A stretch of 64,000 bases of DNA, taken from NCBI RefSeq assembly GCF_900111175.1, contig NZ_FOGI01000005.1:1-64000 (forward strand). The letters run 5' to 3'. The DNA comes from Actinokineospora terrae. GTDB taxonomy: Bacteria > Actinomycetota > Actinomycetes > Mycobacteriales > Pseudonocardiaceae. Positions 33,460-41,717 of this stretch are shown one piece after another; the stretch's first letter is position 1; each line of letters begins with the position of its first letter. The notes below the pieces were generated by a model. That model saw nothing but the letters and a program-made list of their open reading frames with translations, had not been told where the DNA came from and ran no database searches. The position numbers and the translations under genes were made by a program.

Positions 33460-34514
33460 CCGTGCGCGCCTTCCACTCCCTCCCGGTCGCCGCCGTCGAC
33501 CGGCTCTGCGACGACGCGGTCGCGATCACCTTCGCCGTGCCCGCCGACCTCGGCGACCGGTTCGCCTTCCGCGCGGGCCAATACCTGACCCTGCGCCAAG
33601 ACGTCGACGGCCGCGAGGAGCGCCGGTCGTACTCGATCTGCGCCCCGGTCGGCGCCGCGCCCAGGATCGGCGTGCGCCGGGTCGAGGGCGGGCTGTTCTC
33701 CGCGCAGCTGGTCGACTCGCTCAAGGCGGGCGACACGCTGGAGGTCCTGCCGCCGCAGGGCACCTTCACCCCGGTCGTCGAACCGGGCGGCCACCACGGT
33801 TTCGTCGCCGCCGGGTCGGGCATCACGCCGGTCCTGTCGATCGCGGCCACCGTGCTCGCCGACCCGACCACCCGGGTCACCCTGCTCTACGGCAACCGCC
33901 GCAGCGACACCGTGATGTTCGCCGAGGACCTCGCCGACCTCAAGGACCGCTACCCGGACCGGCTCCAGCTGGTGCACGTCCTGTCCCGCGAGCCCGGCGA
34001 CGTCGAGCTGTTCTCCGGCAGGCTCGACGCGGCCCGGCTCGGCGAGCTGTTCGACCGGGTGGTGCCCGCGCGCGACATCGACCACTGGTGGCTGTGCGGC
34101 CCGTTCGGCCTGGTTCAGGACGCCTCCGCCCTGCTGGCCGCCCGGGGCGTGCCCACCGACCGCGTGCACCGCGAACTCTTCTACGTAGACGAGCCGCCCC
34201 CGGAGCCCAAGCGGGTCGAACAAGGCGTCGATGGCCCTACCGCGTCGGTCACCGTGATCCTCGACGGCCGCGAGACAACCCTGTCGCTGCCGTATGACGA
34301 GCCCATCCTCGACGCCGCACAACGCATCCGCGCCGATCTCCCGTTCGCTTGTCGCGGTGGGGTGTGTGGAACCTGCCGGGCGAAGGTAGTCACCGGCGAG
34401 GTTCGGATGCGCCGCAACTACGCCCTGGAGCAGCACGAACTCGACGCGGGCTTTGTCCTGACCTGCCAGGGTCTGCCGGAAAGCGACGCCGTCACGGTGG
34501 ACTTCGACGCGTAA
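33456..34514 (+). CDS. paaE: phenylacetyl-CoA 1,2-epoxidase reductase PaaE
   Basis: Electron-transfer subunit, 352 aa: an FAD-binding ferredoxin reductase domain (EERRSYSICAP near 50-60; GSGITPVLSI near 122-131), an NAD-binding half, and a C-terminal plant-type 2Fe-2S domain with FACRGGVCGTCRAKV and a distal Cys in FVLTCQG. It passes NAD(P)H electrons to PaaA. GTG 33456 overlaps the paaD stop. Its own stop TAA forms the first bases of the -10 element of the next gene. Confidence 0.95.
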   Translation: MTVRAFHSLPVAAVDRLCDDAVAITFAVPADLGDRFAFRAGQYLTLRQDVDGREERRSYSICAPVGAAPRIGVRRVEGGLFSAQLVDSLKAGDTLEVLPPQGTFTPVVEPGGHHGFVAAGSGITPVLSIAATVLADPTTRVTLLYGNRRSDTVMFAEDLADLKDRYPDRLQLVHVLSREPGDVELFSGRLDAARLGELFDRVVPARDIDHWWLCGPFGLVQDASALLAARGVPTDRVHRELFYVDEPPPEPKRVEQGVDGPTASVTVILDGRETTLSLPYDEPILDAAQRIRADLPFACRGGVCGTCRAKVVTGEVRMRRNYALEQHELDAGFVLTCQGLPESDAVTVDFDA

Positions 34515-34517
34515 GTT
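34512..34517 (+). promoter_or_regulatory. -10 element overlapping the paaE stop codon
   Basis: TAAGTT, 6 nt before GTG 34524. Its first three bases are the paaE stop codon. Confidence 0.55.
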
Positions 34518-34523
34518 GGCGGG

Positions 34524-36101
34524 GTGAGCACTCGTCGGGGGATCGGTGCCGGCCCGGGTGTGGCGACGGGGCCGGTGGCGCGGTTCGGGGCGCGGCCGGT
34601 GTTGCCGATGACCGCCCCCGGTCTCGGGCCGGACGAGCCAGGTCGCGCTGCCGCCGCGCTCGAGCACGTCGCCGCCGAGCTGGACCGGCGGGCCGAGCGG
34701 GCCGGGTCCGACGGTTCCGACATCCTGGCCGCGACCGCGATGATCGCCCGCGACCCCGGCCTCGCCGACCGGGTCGCCGACCTGGCCCGCACGCAACCCG
34801 CCGCCTGGGCCGTCGACAGCGCGGTCGGCGAGTACCGCGCGCTGCTCGCGGGCGGCCACCTGGCCGAGCGCACCACCGACCTCGACGACATCCGCGACCG
34901 CGCGGTGGCCTGGCTCCTCGACCAGCCCGTGCCCGGCCCGCCGTCGCCGGGACACCCGTACGTCCTCGTCGCCACCGACCTCGCGCCCGCCGACACCGCG
35001 CTGCTCGACCCGGCCCAGGTGCTGGCCATCGTCACCGAACGCGGCGGCCCGACCAGCCACACCGCGATCCTGGCCAAGGCACTGGGCATCCCGGCCGTCG
35101 TCGGCTGCGCCGGGTCCTTCGTGGACGGACAGGTGGTGCAGGTCGACGGGGACGCCGGGGTGGTCCGCACCGACCCGGTCCCGGTCACCGCGCGCACCCT
35201 GCTCGACGTCGGCCCCGGCCGCACCGCCGACGGGCACCGGATCGAGCTCCTGGCCAACATCGGCGGCCCCGACCCGGTGCACGGTGTCGAAGGGGTCGGC
35301 CTGGTCCGCACGGAGTTCCTGTTCCTCGGCCGGTCCCGCCCGCCGACCGTGCGCGAGCAGCAGGCCGCCTACCGGGAGGTGCTGGCCCCGCTGGTCGGCC
35401 GCAAGGTCGTCGTCCGCACCCTGGACGCCGGGTCGGACAAGCCGATCCCGTACGCCGCGACCGGGTCGGCACTGGGCATCCGCGGCTTCCGCATCGCCCG
35501 CGCCCGCCCCGACCTGCTGCGCGACCAACTGGAGGCGCTGGCCCGCGCCGCGGCCGACACCGGCGCCACGCCGTGGGTGATGGCCCCGATGATCACCACC
35601 GCCACCGAGGCCGCCGCGTTCGCCACCGCCGCCCGCGAACACGGCCTGACCACCGCGGGCGCCATGATCGAGGTCCCCGCCGCCGCGCTGCGCGCGGCCG
35701 ACATCGCCGCCGAGGTGGACTTCCTCAGCATCGGCAGCAACGACCTGGCCCAGTACACCTTCGCCGCCGACCGCCTGCTGACCGACCTGGCCGATCTCCT
35801 CGACCCCTGGCAACCCGCCCTGCTCGACCTCGTCGCCCACGTGGCCACGATCCCCAAGCCGGTCTCCGTGTGCGGCGAGGCGGCCGCCGACCCGTTGCTG
35901 GCGCTGGTGTTCGCGGGCCTGGGGATCGGCGCGCTGTCGATGGCGCCCATCAGCCTCCCCGCCGTCCGCACCGCGTTGGCCGCCCACACGCTGCCCCAGT
36001 GCCGCGAACTGGCCGCCGCCGTCCGCCGGGCCACCACACCGGCGGAGGCCCGCGCGACAGCTCGACGGTTAGCCGAAGAAGCGGGCCAGTTCCGGGGCTA
36101 G
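34524..36101 (+). CDS. ptsI: phosphoenolpyruvate-protein phosphotransferase (PTS enzyme I)
   Basis: Cytoplasmic first component of the sugar phosphotransferase system; transfers phosphate from PEP to HPr. The protein is 525 aa, somewhat shorter than the usual 550-575. The phosphorylated histidine is His179 in RGGPTSHTAILAKALGIPAV. The PEP-binding barrel has GLVRTEFLFLGR and SIGSNDLAQYTFAADR, and the catalytic cysteine is in PVSVCGEAAADP. The shortening is mainly in the N-terminal HPr-binding part. No HPr or EII genes are in the window. TAAGTT six bases upstream suggests leaderless expression. The 3' end overlaps the convergent hydrolase gene by 33 nt. Confidence 0.92.
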   Translation: MSTRRGIGAGPGVATGPVARFGARPVLPMTAPGLGPDEPGRAAAALEHVAAELDRRAERAGSDGSDILAATAMIARDPGLADRVADLARTQPAAWAVDSAVGEYRALLAGGHLAERTTDLDDIRDRAVAWLLDQPVPGPPSPGHPYVLVATDLAPADTALLDPAQVLAIVTERGGPTSHTAILAKALGIPAVVGCAGSFVDGQVVQVDGDAGVVRTDPVPVTARTLLDVGPGRTADGHRIELLANIGGPDPVHGVEGVGLVRTEFLFLGRSRPPTVREQQAAYREVLAPLVGRKVVVRTLDAGSDKPIPYAATGSALGIRGFRIARARPDLLRDQLEALARAAADTGATPWVMAPMITTATEAAAFATAAREHGLTTAGAMIEVPAAALRAADIAAEVDFLSIGSNDLAQYTFAADRLLTDLADLLDPWQPALLDLVAHVATIPKPVSVCGEAAADPLLALVFAGLGIGALSMAPISLPAVRTALAAHTLPQCRELAAAVRRATTPAEARATARRLAEEAGQFRG

Positions 36102-36821
36102 GACCTGGATGTCGACATTGTGGGTCTGGTCTGGGAGGGAGACCGCGGTCGCATTGGGGAGGGCTTCGGAGAGGGTCTTAGCGGCGTTGCGGAGGAAGGG
36201 CGGGCTGGCGTCACCGTCTACTACGAGGGTGGGGGTGGCGAGTGTGGTCAGAGCCGCGATCGAGCCACGCGCGACGATGTGGGCGTCGTAGGACAGCGTG
36301 TGCGCTAGGCCGACGAGGTAGGGCCACGCCGGGCCTTGGCGCATGTTGTCGATCGCCTGAGGTGGCATGCCGGTGGTGGTGAGGAAGGCCTCGACGGCCT
36401 CGTCACGGTGACCGGACGCGGCTCGCGCGGCCTGGGCGTTGGCGAAGTCCTCAGAGGAGTCGTCATTGAACGGCGGCTCGTAGACGGCGACGCGGGCGAC
36501 CGGAAGTCCGTGGTGGGCGCCCAAGAGAGCCAAGATCCCCCCGGACGACATGCCATAGACAGCACTACCGCCCACACCAGCGAGCACGGCCGCCAAGTCC
36601 TCGACTTCCCGCTCAACCGCATAGGGCTGCGTATCGGTGCTACCCCCACGCCCCCGCCGGTCATAGGAGACAGCCGTCAGGCCTGCCTCCGCCAGCAAGG
36701 CCCCTAGACCCGCAGTCGAGTTGCGGTCATTGAAGGCCCCACCGACCAGCACCACCGGGGTGCCGCTACCGACAGCCTCGTACGCGATAGCCGTACCGTC
36801 CGCCGACTGAACAGTCTGCAT
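36069..36821 (-). CDS. alpha/beta hydrolase
   Basis: 250-aa alpha/beta-hydrolase-fold protein. The nucleophile is Ser92 in YGMSSGGIL; the acid and base are likely the Asp in VVDGDAS and the His in LPDQTHNVD. The oxyanion strand is VVLVGGAFNDR. The substrate cannot be inferred. ATG 36821 is chosen because GGGAGA lies about 5 nt upstream; the frame is open to 36884. Third codon positions hold clearly more A/T than in ptsI, whose end it overlaps by 33 nt in convergent orientation. Confidence 0.85.
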   Translation of the reverse strand: MQTVQSADGTAIAYEAVGSGTPVVLVGGAFNDRNSTAGLGALLAEAGLTAVSYDRRGRGGSTDTQPYAVEREVEDLAAVLAGVGGSAVYGMSSGGILALLGAHHGLPVARVAVYEPPFNDDSSEDFANAQAARAASGHRDEAVEAFLTTTGMPPQAIDNMRQGPAWPYLVGLAHTLSYDAHIVARGSIAALTTLATPTLVVDGDASPPFLRNAAKTLSEALPNATAVSLPDQTHNVDIQVLAPELARFFG

Positions 36822-36924
36822 CTGTCTCTCCCATCGAGCCCGCGTCCCGTCAGGACGACGAACGAGTCGAGCCGGAACGGACACCTAGCATCCTCCCAGC
36901 TGAAACCCGCCGCTCAGCACCAGG

Positions 36925-37755
36925 TCAGACGGCGGTCTCCTGCCACCACGACAGGACCGTCTCCGCCACGCCCGGTGCCGCCACCAACAGCCCGTCCACC
37001 GGCAGCGGGGCGTCCTCGCCGCGTCGGTCGAGTACCGCCGCCCCGGACTCGAGTGCCAAGGCGACCGCGCCTGCCACGTCCCACTCGTGGTAGCTGTGCA
37101 GGACCGCTGCCGCCGCGTGGCCGAGTGCCACCTGGGTGACCGCGAGCGCGGCCGAGCCCAGGACCCGGACCCCGGCGTGTGCGGCTGCGGCCCGCTCGAT
37201 GAAGCCGCCCATGCCCGGCCACGGGCCGGTCTTGGCCAGCTCGGTGCACACGATCGTGCCCGCCGTGGACGTCCGGTCGGTCAGTTGGACGCGCACCCCG
37301 TTGGCCCGCGCACCTCGTCCGCGCGCCGCGGCGTAGATCTGGCCTCTATACGGGTCGGCCACTACACCGACGACCGGACCTTCGGCGTCGACCAAGGCGA
37401 GGCTGTAAGCGCACCAGGGGACCCCGGCGATGTAGTTGGCGGTGCCGTCGACCGGGTCCACCACCCAGCGGTACTCGGACTCGTCCGAGCCGAGGTCGGC
37501 GCCGAACTCCTGGCCCACCACCGGGATGCCGGGGAACTCGGCGGTCAGCACCCGGCGGGTGTGCCGCTCCAGGATGCGGTCGGTGTCGGTCACCCAGTCG
37601 AACGGCGAGTCGAGCACCACCGGTCTGGCACCGCGGCCCGCGGTCGCGGTGATCACATCGGTCGCGTCGTTGGCCAGGCGGCCCGCGATCTCCAAGGCTC
37701 GTGAGAGCAGCCCCGGCTCCACCGGCTTGCGCGAGCGGGAGGACAAGAGCGTCAT
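36925..37755 (-). CDS. inositol monophosphatase-family protein
   Basis: 276-aa metal-dependent phosphatase. The diagnostic motif is WVVDPVDGTANYIAG (residues about 96-110), and the second metal segment is EWDVAGAVALALESGA. The EE motif of the first metal site appears as QEFG. The family hydrolyses inositol phosphate, fructose-1,6-bisphosphate or related compounds; the substrate here is not resolved. With the two mannosyltransferase-like genes next to it, a role in phosphatidylinositol mannoside supply is a reasonable guess. ATG 37755 is the first in-frame start, divergent from mgtA. Confidence 0.85.
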   Translation of the reverse strand: MTLLSSRSRKPVEPGLLSRALEIAGRLANDATDVITATAGRGARPVVLDSPFDWVTDTDRILERHTRRVLTAEFPGIPVVGQEFGADLGSDESEYRWVVDPVDGTANYIAGVPWCAYSLALVDAEGPVVGVVADPYRGQIYAAARGRGARANGVRVQLTDRTSTAGTIVCTELAKTGPWPGMGGFIERAAAAHAGVRVLGSAALAVTQVALGHAAAAVLHSYHEWDVAGAVALALESGAAVLDRRGEDAPLPVDGLLVAAPGVAETVLSWWQETAV

Positions 37756-37932
37756 GCCAACCTAGAGTGACCACACCGTGTGGCCGGGGCGCGTCCGGAA
37801 CATGAAAAGCCGGGTAGCGCCAGGCCAAGGTTGGTCATTCCGGCGGTACCCACCCGCTGTTCCGGTGTCGTTCGCCGCGCCGTCACGCGGTCGCCCACCC
37901 CGATGACGGCGCGGGGTGCGACGGTCGCTCCC

Positions 37933-39048
37933 GTGCGCGTCGCCATCGTGACCGAGAGCTTCCTGCCCCAGGTGAACGGCGTCACCAACTCCGTCCTGCG
38001 GGTGCTCGAACACCTCGACCAGCGCGGACACCGGGCGATGGTGATCGCCCCCGGTGCCGGACCGGACCGCCACCTCGGCGCGGACGTCGTCCGGGTCCGC
38101 GCGGTCGACCTGCCGGGGATCACTTCCCTGCCGATAGGCCTACCCACCCCGAAGGTGCTGACTGACCTGGCCGAGTTCGACCCGGATGTCGTCCACTTGG
38201 CGTCACCGTTCGTGCTCGGTGCAGGAGGGCTGTGGGCGGCTAAGAGGCTCGGGGTGCCTACCGTGGCCGTCTACCAGACCGATGTCGCTGGGTTCGCCGC
38301 GTCCTACGGCTTGAGTCGTGGGTCGCGAGCGGCGTGGCGGTGGATCCGCAGGCTGCACTCGGGCGCGGACCGGACCCTGGCGCCGTCGTCCGCCGCTGTG
38401 GCCGACCTGACCAGACACGGTGTGCCCCGCGTGCACCGGTGGGCGCGTGGCGTCGACATCCGCCGGTTCGCCCCCGAGCACGTCGACCGCTCGCTGCGCT
38501 CACAGCTCGCCCCTAACGGCGAACTCCTGGTCGGCTACGTGGGACGGCTCGCGCCAGAGAAGCGGGTCGAGCATCTAGCCGCGATCGACGCGTTGGCCGG
38601 GGTGCGGGTCGTGGTCGTAGGCGATGGGCCGGAGTCGAAGGCGCTGCGAGAGCGGATGCCCAACGCGGCGTTCCTCGGCTTCCGCGACGGCTCTGACCTG
38701 GCCGCCGCGTACGCGAGCCTGGACGTGTTCGTGCACACCGGCCCGCACGAGACCTTCTGCCAGGCAGTGCAAGAGGCGATGGCGTCCGGTCTGCCGGTGG
38801 TCGCGCCCGACGCTGGTGGCCCGCGTGACCTGGTCGACCACGGCCGTACCGGCTTCCTGCTCGACCCGGACCACTTCGCCGAGCAGCTCGTCCCCGTCGT
38901 CGACAGGCTCACCGACGCGCTGTTGCGCCGCCGGATGGGGGCGGCAGGCAGGGCGGCGGTGCTCAGCAGAACCTGGAGCGCGGTGTGCGAGGAACTCCTA
39001 GGGCACTACGACGCGGTGGCGCTGGGAAGAAGGTCGAAGGCCGCGTAA
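37933..39048 (+). CDS. mgtA: GDP-mannose-dependent mannosyltransferase MgtA (GT4 family)
   Basis: 371-aa GT-B glycosyltransferase. The N-terminus VAIVTESFLPQVNGVTNSVL and the central VHRWARGVDIRRFAPEH resemble mycobacterial MgtA closely. The donor site contains GYVGRLAPEKRVEHL and HETFCQAVQEAMASGLPVVA. In Corynebacterineae MgtA mannosylates glycolipid anchors of lipomannan-like polymers at the inner membrane. GTG 37933 gives the usual N-terminus; ATG 37903 is an alternative, and neither has a clear ribosome site. The next glycosyltransferase gene starts 3 bp after its stop. Confidence 0.9.
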   Translation: MRVAIVTESFLPQVNGVTNSVLRVLEHLDQRGHRAMVIAPGAGPDRHLGADVVRVRAVDLPGITSLPIGLPTPKVLTDLAEFDPDVVHLASPFVLGAGGLWAAKRLGVPTVAVYQTDVAGFAASYGLSRGSRAAWRWIRRLHSGADRTLAPSSAAVADLTRHGVPRVHRWARGVDIRRFAPEHVDRSLRSQLAPNGELLVGYVGRLAPEKRVEHLAAIDALAGVRVVVVGDGPESKALRERMPNAAFLGFRDGSDLAAAYASLDVFVHTGPHETFCQAVQEAMASGLPVVAPDAGGPRDLVDHGRTGFLLDPDHFAEQLVPVVDRLTDALLRRRMGAAGRAAVLSRTWSAVCEELLGHYDAVALGRRSKAA

Positions 39049-39051
39049 GCC

Positions 39052-40161
39052 ATGCGGATCGTGCAGCTCGCCAACTTCTACGGCCCACGCTCAGGCGGCC
39101 TGCGCACTGCCTTGCACCACCTCGGCGCGGGTTACGTGGCCAGCGGGCACGAAGTCGTACTGGTCGTGCCCGGTAGGCGTACCGGCGACGAATGGCTGCC
39201 GACCGGGGTCCGCCGAATAACCCTGCCTGCTCCGCATATCCCGGGCACCGGCGGTTACCGCGCTGTGGACCCGCTCCGCGTATCGACTCTCTTGGCCAGG
39301 CTGAGACCGGATCGGCTGGAGGTGTCGGACAGGCTCACCCTGCGCGGTATGGGCCGGTGGGCAGCTGAGCGGGGGATCCCGAGCGTGGTCATCTCCCACG
39401 AGCGGCTCGACCGGTTACTGCAGCAGTTCCTGCTACCTGGCGTGGTGGCTCGGTCCGTCGCGGATGCCGCTAACCGACGCATGGCCGCCAACTACGACAC
39501 CGTCGTATGCACTACGGGGTTCGCCCGAGCCGAGTTCGACCGCATCGGCGTGACCAACGTCGCCCGCGTCCCGCTCGGCGTCGACCTGACGACGTTCACC
39601 CCCACCCGCCGCGACAGCACCCTCCGCTCGGAACTCGCACGAGGCGCTGACGCCCTGCTGGTCCACTGCGGTCGCCTCTCCCCGGAGAAGCACGTCGACC
39701 GCAGCATCGACGCCCTAGCCGAGCTGTACGCCACAGGTACGAAGGCGAGGCTCGTAGTGGCTGGTGACGGCCCGAAGATGGCATCGCTGCGCAGGCGTGC
39801 GGCAGGCCTACCGGTGACCTTCCTGGGCTTTGTCGCCGACCGCTCTGACGTCGCCCGATTACTCGCGACCGCGGACGTCTCGCTGGCCCCTGGCCCGCAC
39901 GAGACCTTCGGACTCGCTGCTCTAGAGGCCCTCGCGTCCGGCACGCCCGTCGTGGTGTCCGAGTCGTCAGCGCTACCGGAGATCGTCAGGCCCGACTGTG
40001 GTCAGGCCGTGTCCGACGACGCGCCTGCGTTCGCCGGAGCCGTCGAAGGCCTCTTGTCCCTGCCGGAACAGGACCGTCGCGCGGCGGCCAGGGCACGCGC
40101 GGAGCAGTTCGACTGGCCCAGCTCCGTGCAGGGGATGCTCACCGCACTGAGCCTGGCATGA
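39052..40161 (+). CDS. GT4 glycosyltransferase, PimC-like
   Basis: 369-aa GT-B enzyme. The stretch QLANFYGPRSGGLRTALHHL, then GGYRAVDPLRV and LRPDRLEVSDRLTLRGMGRW, resembles PimC, the mannosyltransferase described from M. tuberculosis CDC1551 and proposed to add the third mannose of phosphatidylinositol mannosides. The donor site has HCGRLSPEKHVDRSIDAL and GPHETFGLAALEALASGTPV. It is immediately downstream of mgtA (3 bp), so both should be made together. The acceptor is not proven by sequence. Confidence 0.85.
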   Translation: MRIVQLANFYGPRSGGLRTALHHLGAGYVASGHEVVLVVPGRRTGDEWLPTGVRRITLPAPHIPGTGGYRAVDPLRVSTLLARLRPDRLEVSDRLTLRGMGRWAAERGIPSVVISHERLDRLLQQFLLPGVVARSVADAANRRMAANYDTVVCTTGFARAEFDRIGVTNVARVPLGVDLTTFTPTRRDSTLRSELARGADALLVHCGRLSPEKHVDRSIDALAELYATGTKARLVVAGDGPKMASLRRRAAGLPVTFLGFVADRSDVARLLATADVSLAPGPHETFGLAALEALASGTPVVVSESSALPEIVRPDCGQAVSDDAPAFAGAVEGLLSLPEQDRRAAARARAEQFDWPSSVQGMLTALSLA

Positions 40162-40181
40162 CGCGATTGCACGGACCCTCG

Positions 40182-40187
40182 TAGTCT
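40182..40187 (+). promoter_or_regulatory. -10 element for leaderless menG
   Basis: TAGTCT, 6 nt before ATG 40194. Confidence 0.6.
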
Positions 40188-40193
40188 GCGCAC

Positions 40194-40886
40194 ATGATGG
40201 CTCGCGCCGGTTTGGACAAGGACCCCCGCGACATCGCCGTGATGTTCGACGGGGTCGCCAAGGGGTACGACCGCACCAACACGGTGATGACGATGGGCTT
40301 CGACCGCCGCTGGCGCGAGATCACCCGCCAGGTGCTCGACGCCGCGCCGGGGGAGAAGGTGCTCGACCTCGCCGCCGGGACCGCCGTGTCCACGGTGGAG
40401 TACGCCCGCTCCGGCGCCTGGTGCGTCGCGGCCGACTTCTCCCTGGAGATGCTGCGCGGCGGCGCCGACCGGGGCGTGCCCAGGGTCGCCGCGGACGCCT
40501 TCCACCTGCCGTTCGCCACCGGCGCCTTCGACGCGGTCACCGTGTCCTTCGGCCTGCGCAACATGAACGACACCGTCGCCGCCCTCACCGAGATGCGCCG
40601 CGTCGTCCGCCCTGGCGGCCGCCTCGTCATCTGCGAGGTCTCACAGCCCCCACTGCGCCCCCTGCGCTGGCTCTACCGCAACACAGTCCTGCGCGGACTC
40701 CCCCTGATCACCAAGCCGTTCTCGTCCAACAGCGAGGCCTACTCCTACCTCGCCGAGTCAATGCGCGACTGGCACGACCAACGAGCCGTAGCCGAACTGA
40801 TAGCCACCGCAGGCTGGCACGACGTCGAATGGCTGAACCTCACCTTCGGCGTCGTGGCCCTGCACCGGGCGACCAACCCGGCCTAG
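40194..40886 (+). CDS. menG: demethylmenaquinone methyltransferase
   Basis: SAM-dependent C-methyltransferase, 230 aa, converting demethylmenaquinone to menaquinone. Motif I is [12 protein letters not shown] (residues about 54-65). UbiE/MenG family signatures are [20 protein letters not shown] (18-37) and [14 protein letters not shown] 40194 has TAGTCT six bases upstream and no ribosome site. The stop overlaps the convergent DUF4328 gene by 4 nt, both TAG codons being read from one CTAG. Confidence 0.95.
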   Translation: MMARAGLDKDPRDIAVMFDGVAKGYDRTNTVMTMGFDRRWREITRQVLDAAPGEKVLDLAAGTAVSTVEYARSGAWCVAADFSLEMLRGGADRGVPRVAADAFHLPFATGAFDAVTVSFGLRNMNDTVAALTEMRRVVRPGGRLVICEVSQPPLRPLRWLYRNTVLRGLPLITKPFSSNSEAYSYLAESMRDWHDQRAVAELIATAGWHDVEWLNLTFGVVALHRATNPA

Positions 40887-41605
40887 CGGATCATCTCGCG
40901 GTCGTCCTGCCAGCGGTCGACGCGGCGCATGACGACCAGGATGGTCAGGGCGGTCAGGACGGCGAGGGCGCCGCTGATCGAGTTGGCGAAGAAGACGGAC
41001 TCGAAGGTGGCCACCGAGCTGTCGCGGGTGAGGAGGTTCACCGCGAACAGGTCGACGGCGTGCATCAGGACGAACAGGGCCCACCAGATCGCGATCAGCT
41101 TGCTCGGAGGGACTTTCCGCAGGTCACCGCCCCGCGCGGGGGTGTCCGGCCTGCTCGCGCGCCACACGTCGCCCAGGACCATCTGCGGGAGCCACAGGTT
41201 GCCGATCGGGATTACCCAGGCCAGGACGGCCCACCGGATGCGCAGCCGCTGCGGTGCGTCGCAGATGCGGGCCGAGTTGATCCGTGCTCGCCACAGCCAC
41301 GCCAGGAAGGCGATGCCGGACAGCGCCACCCCGGCCAGCCAGGCGTAGGACAAGATGTTCGTGCGCTCGGTGGCGACCCGTAGCTGCTCCTCGGTGACCG
41401 TTGGCACTACCGAGTACACGTCCCTGACCAGCCAATACGACCGCCATGACTGCCACGCCGTTAAGAGGGCCACGGCAGTGCTGAGCAGGATAAGAGCGGA
41501 CGCGACGAACCGGGCGGCGCGCGCGGGCTTCGCTCGGGGAAGATCTGGTGGGAGCTGCACCACGGGGATGCCGAACGCCGGGGTGGCCTGGTCTGGATCC
41601 GTCAT
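40883..41605 (-). CDS. DUF4328-like membrane protein
   Basis: 240-aa membrane protein with about six transmembrane helices and a short Pro-rich N-terminus. The segment [20 protein letters not shown] followed by [20 protein letters not shown] matches the DUF4328 pattern. ATG 41605 is chosen because GGAGAGG lies 6 nt upstream; the frame extends to 41653. It is divergent from menJ, sharing about 110 bp of upstream DNA that contains the Rex-type site. Function unknown. Confidence 0.82.
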   Translation of the reverse strand: MTDPDQATPAFGIPVVQLPPDLPRAKPARAARFVASALILLSTAVALLTAWQSWRSYWLVRDVYSVVPTVTEEQLRVATERTNILSYAWLAGVALSGIAFLAWLWRARINSARICDAPQRLRIRWAVLAWVIPIGNLWLPQMVLGDVWRASRPDTPARGGDLRKVPPSKLIAIWWALFVLMHAVDLFAVNLLTRDSSVATFESVFFANSISGALAVLTALTILVVMRRVDRWQDDREMIR

Positions 41606-41676
41606 CGGTGGCCTCTCCTGGTCCCTGCGCGTCCCCGGTGGATCGCTGATCACAGTCCGGGCGTTTCAGTTCCCTC

Positions 41677-41682
41677 TAGACT
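41677..41682 (+). promoter_or_regulatory. candidate -10 element of menJ
   Basis: TAGACT, ending 9 bp before the Rex-type site. The start of transcription would fall near 41689, just before the operator. Confidence 0.45.
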
Positions 41683-41691
41683 CGACCAGGT

Positions 41692-41709
41692 ACGTGAAGG
41701 CTTTCACAA
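41692..41709. promoter_or_regulatory. candidate Rex operator upstream of menJ
   Basis: ACGTGAAGGCTTTCACAA contains GTGAA-N4-TTCAC, the core of the Rex operator. The left flank is AC instead of TT. It lies 8 bp before the menJ start and abuts the ribosome site AAGGAG, so a bound repressor would block both initiation and elongation. Confidence 0.65.
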
Positions 41710-41717
41710 GGAGCGCG

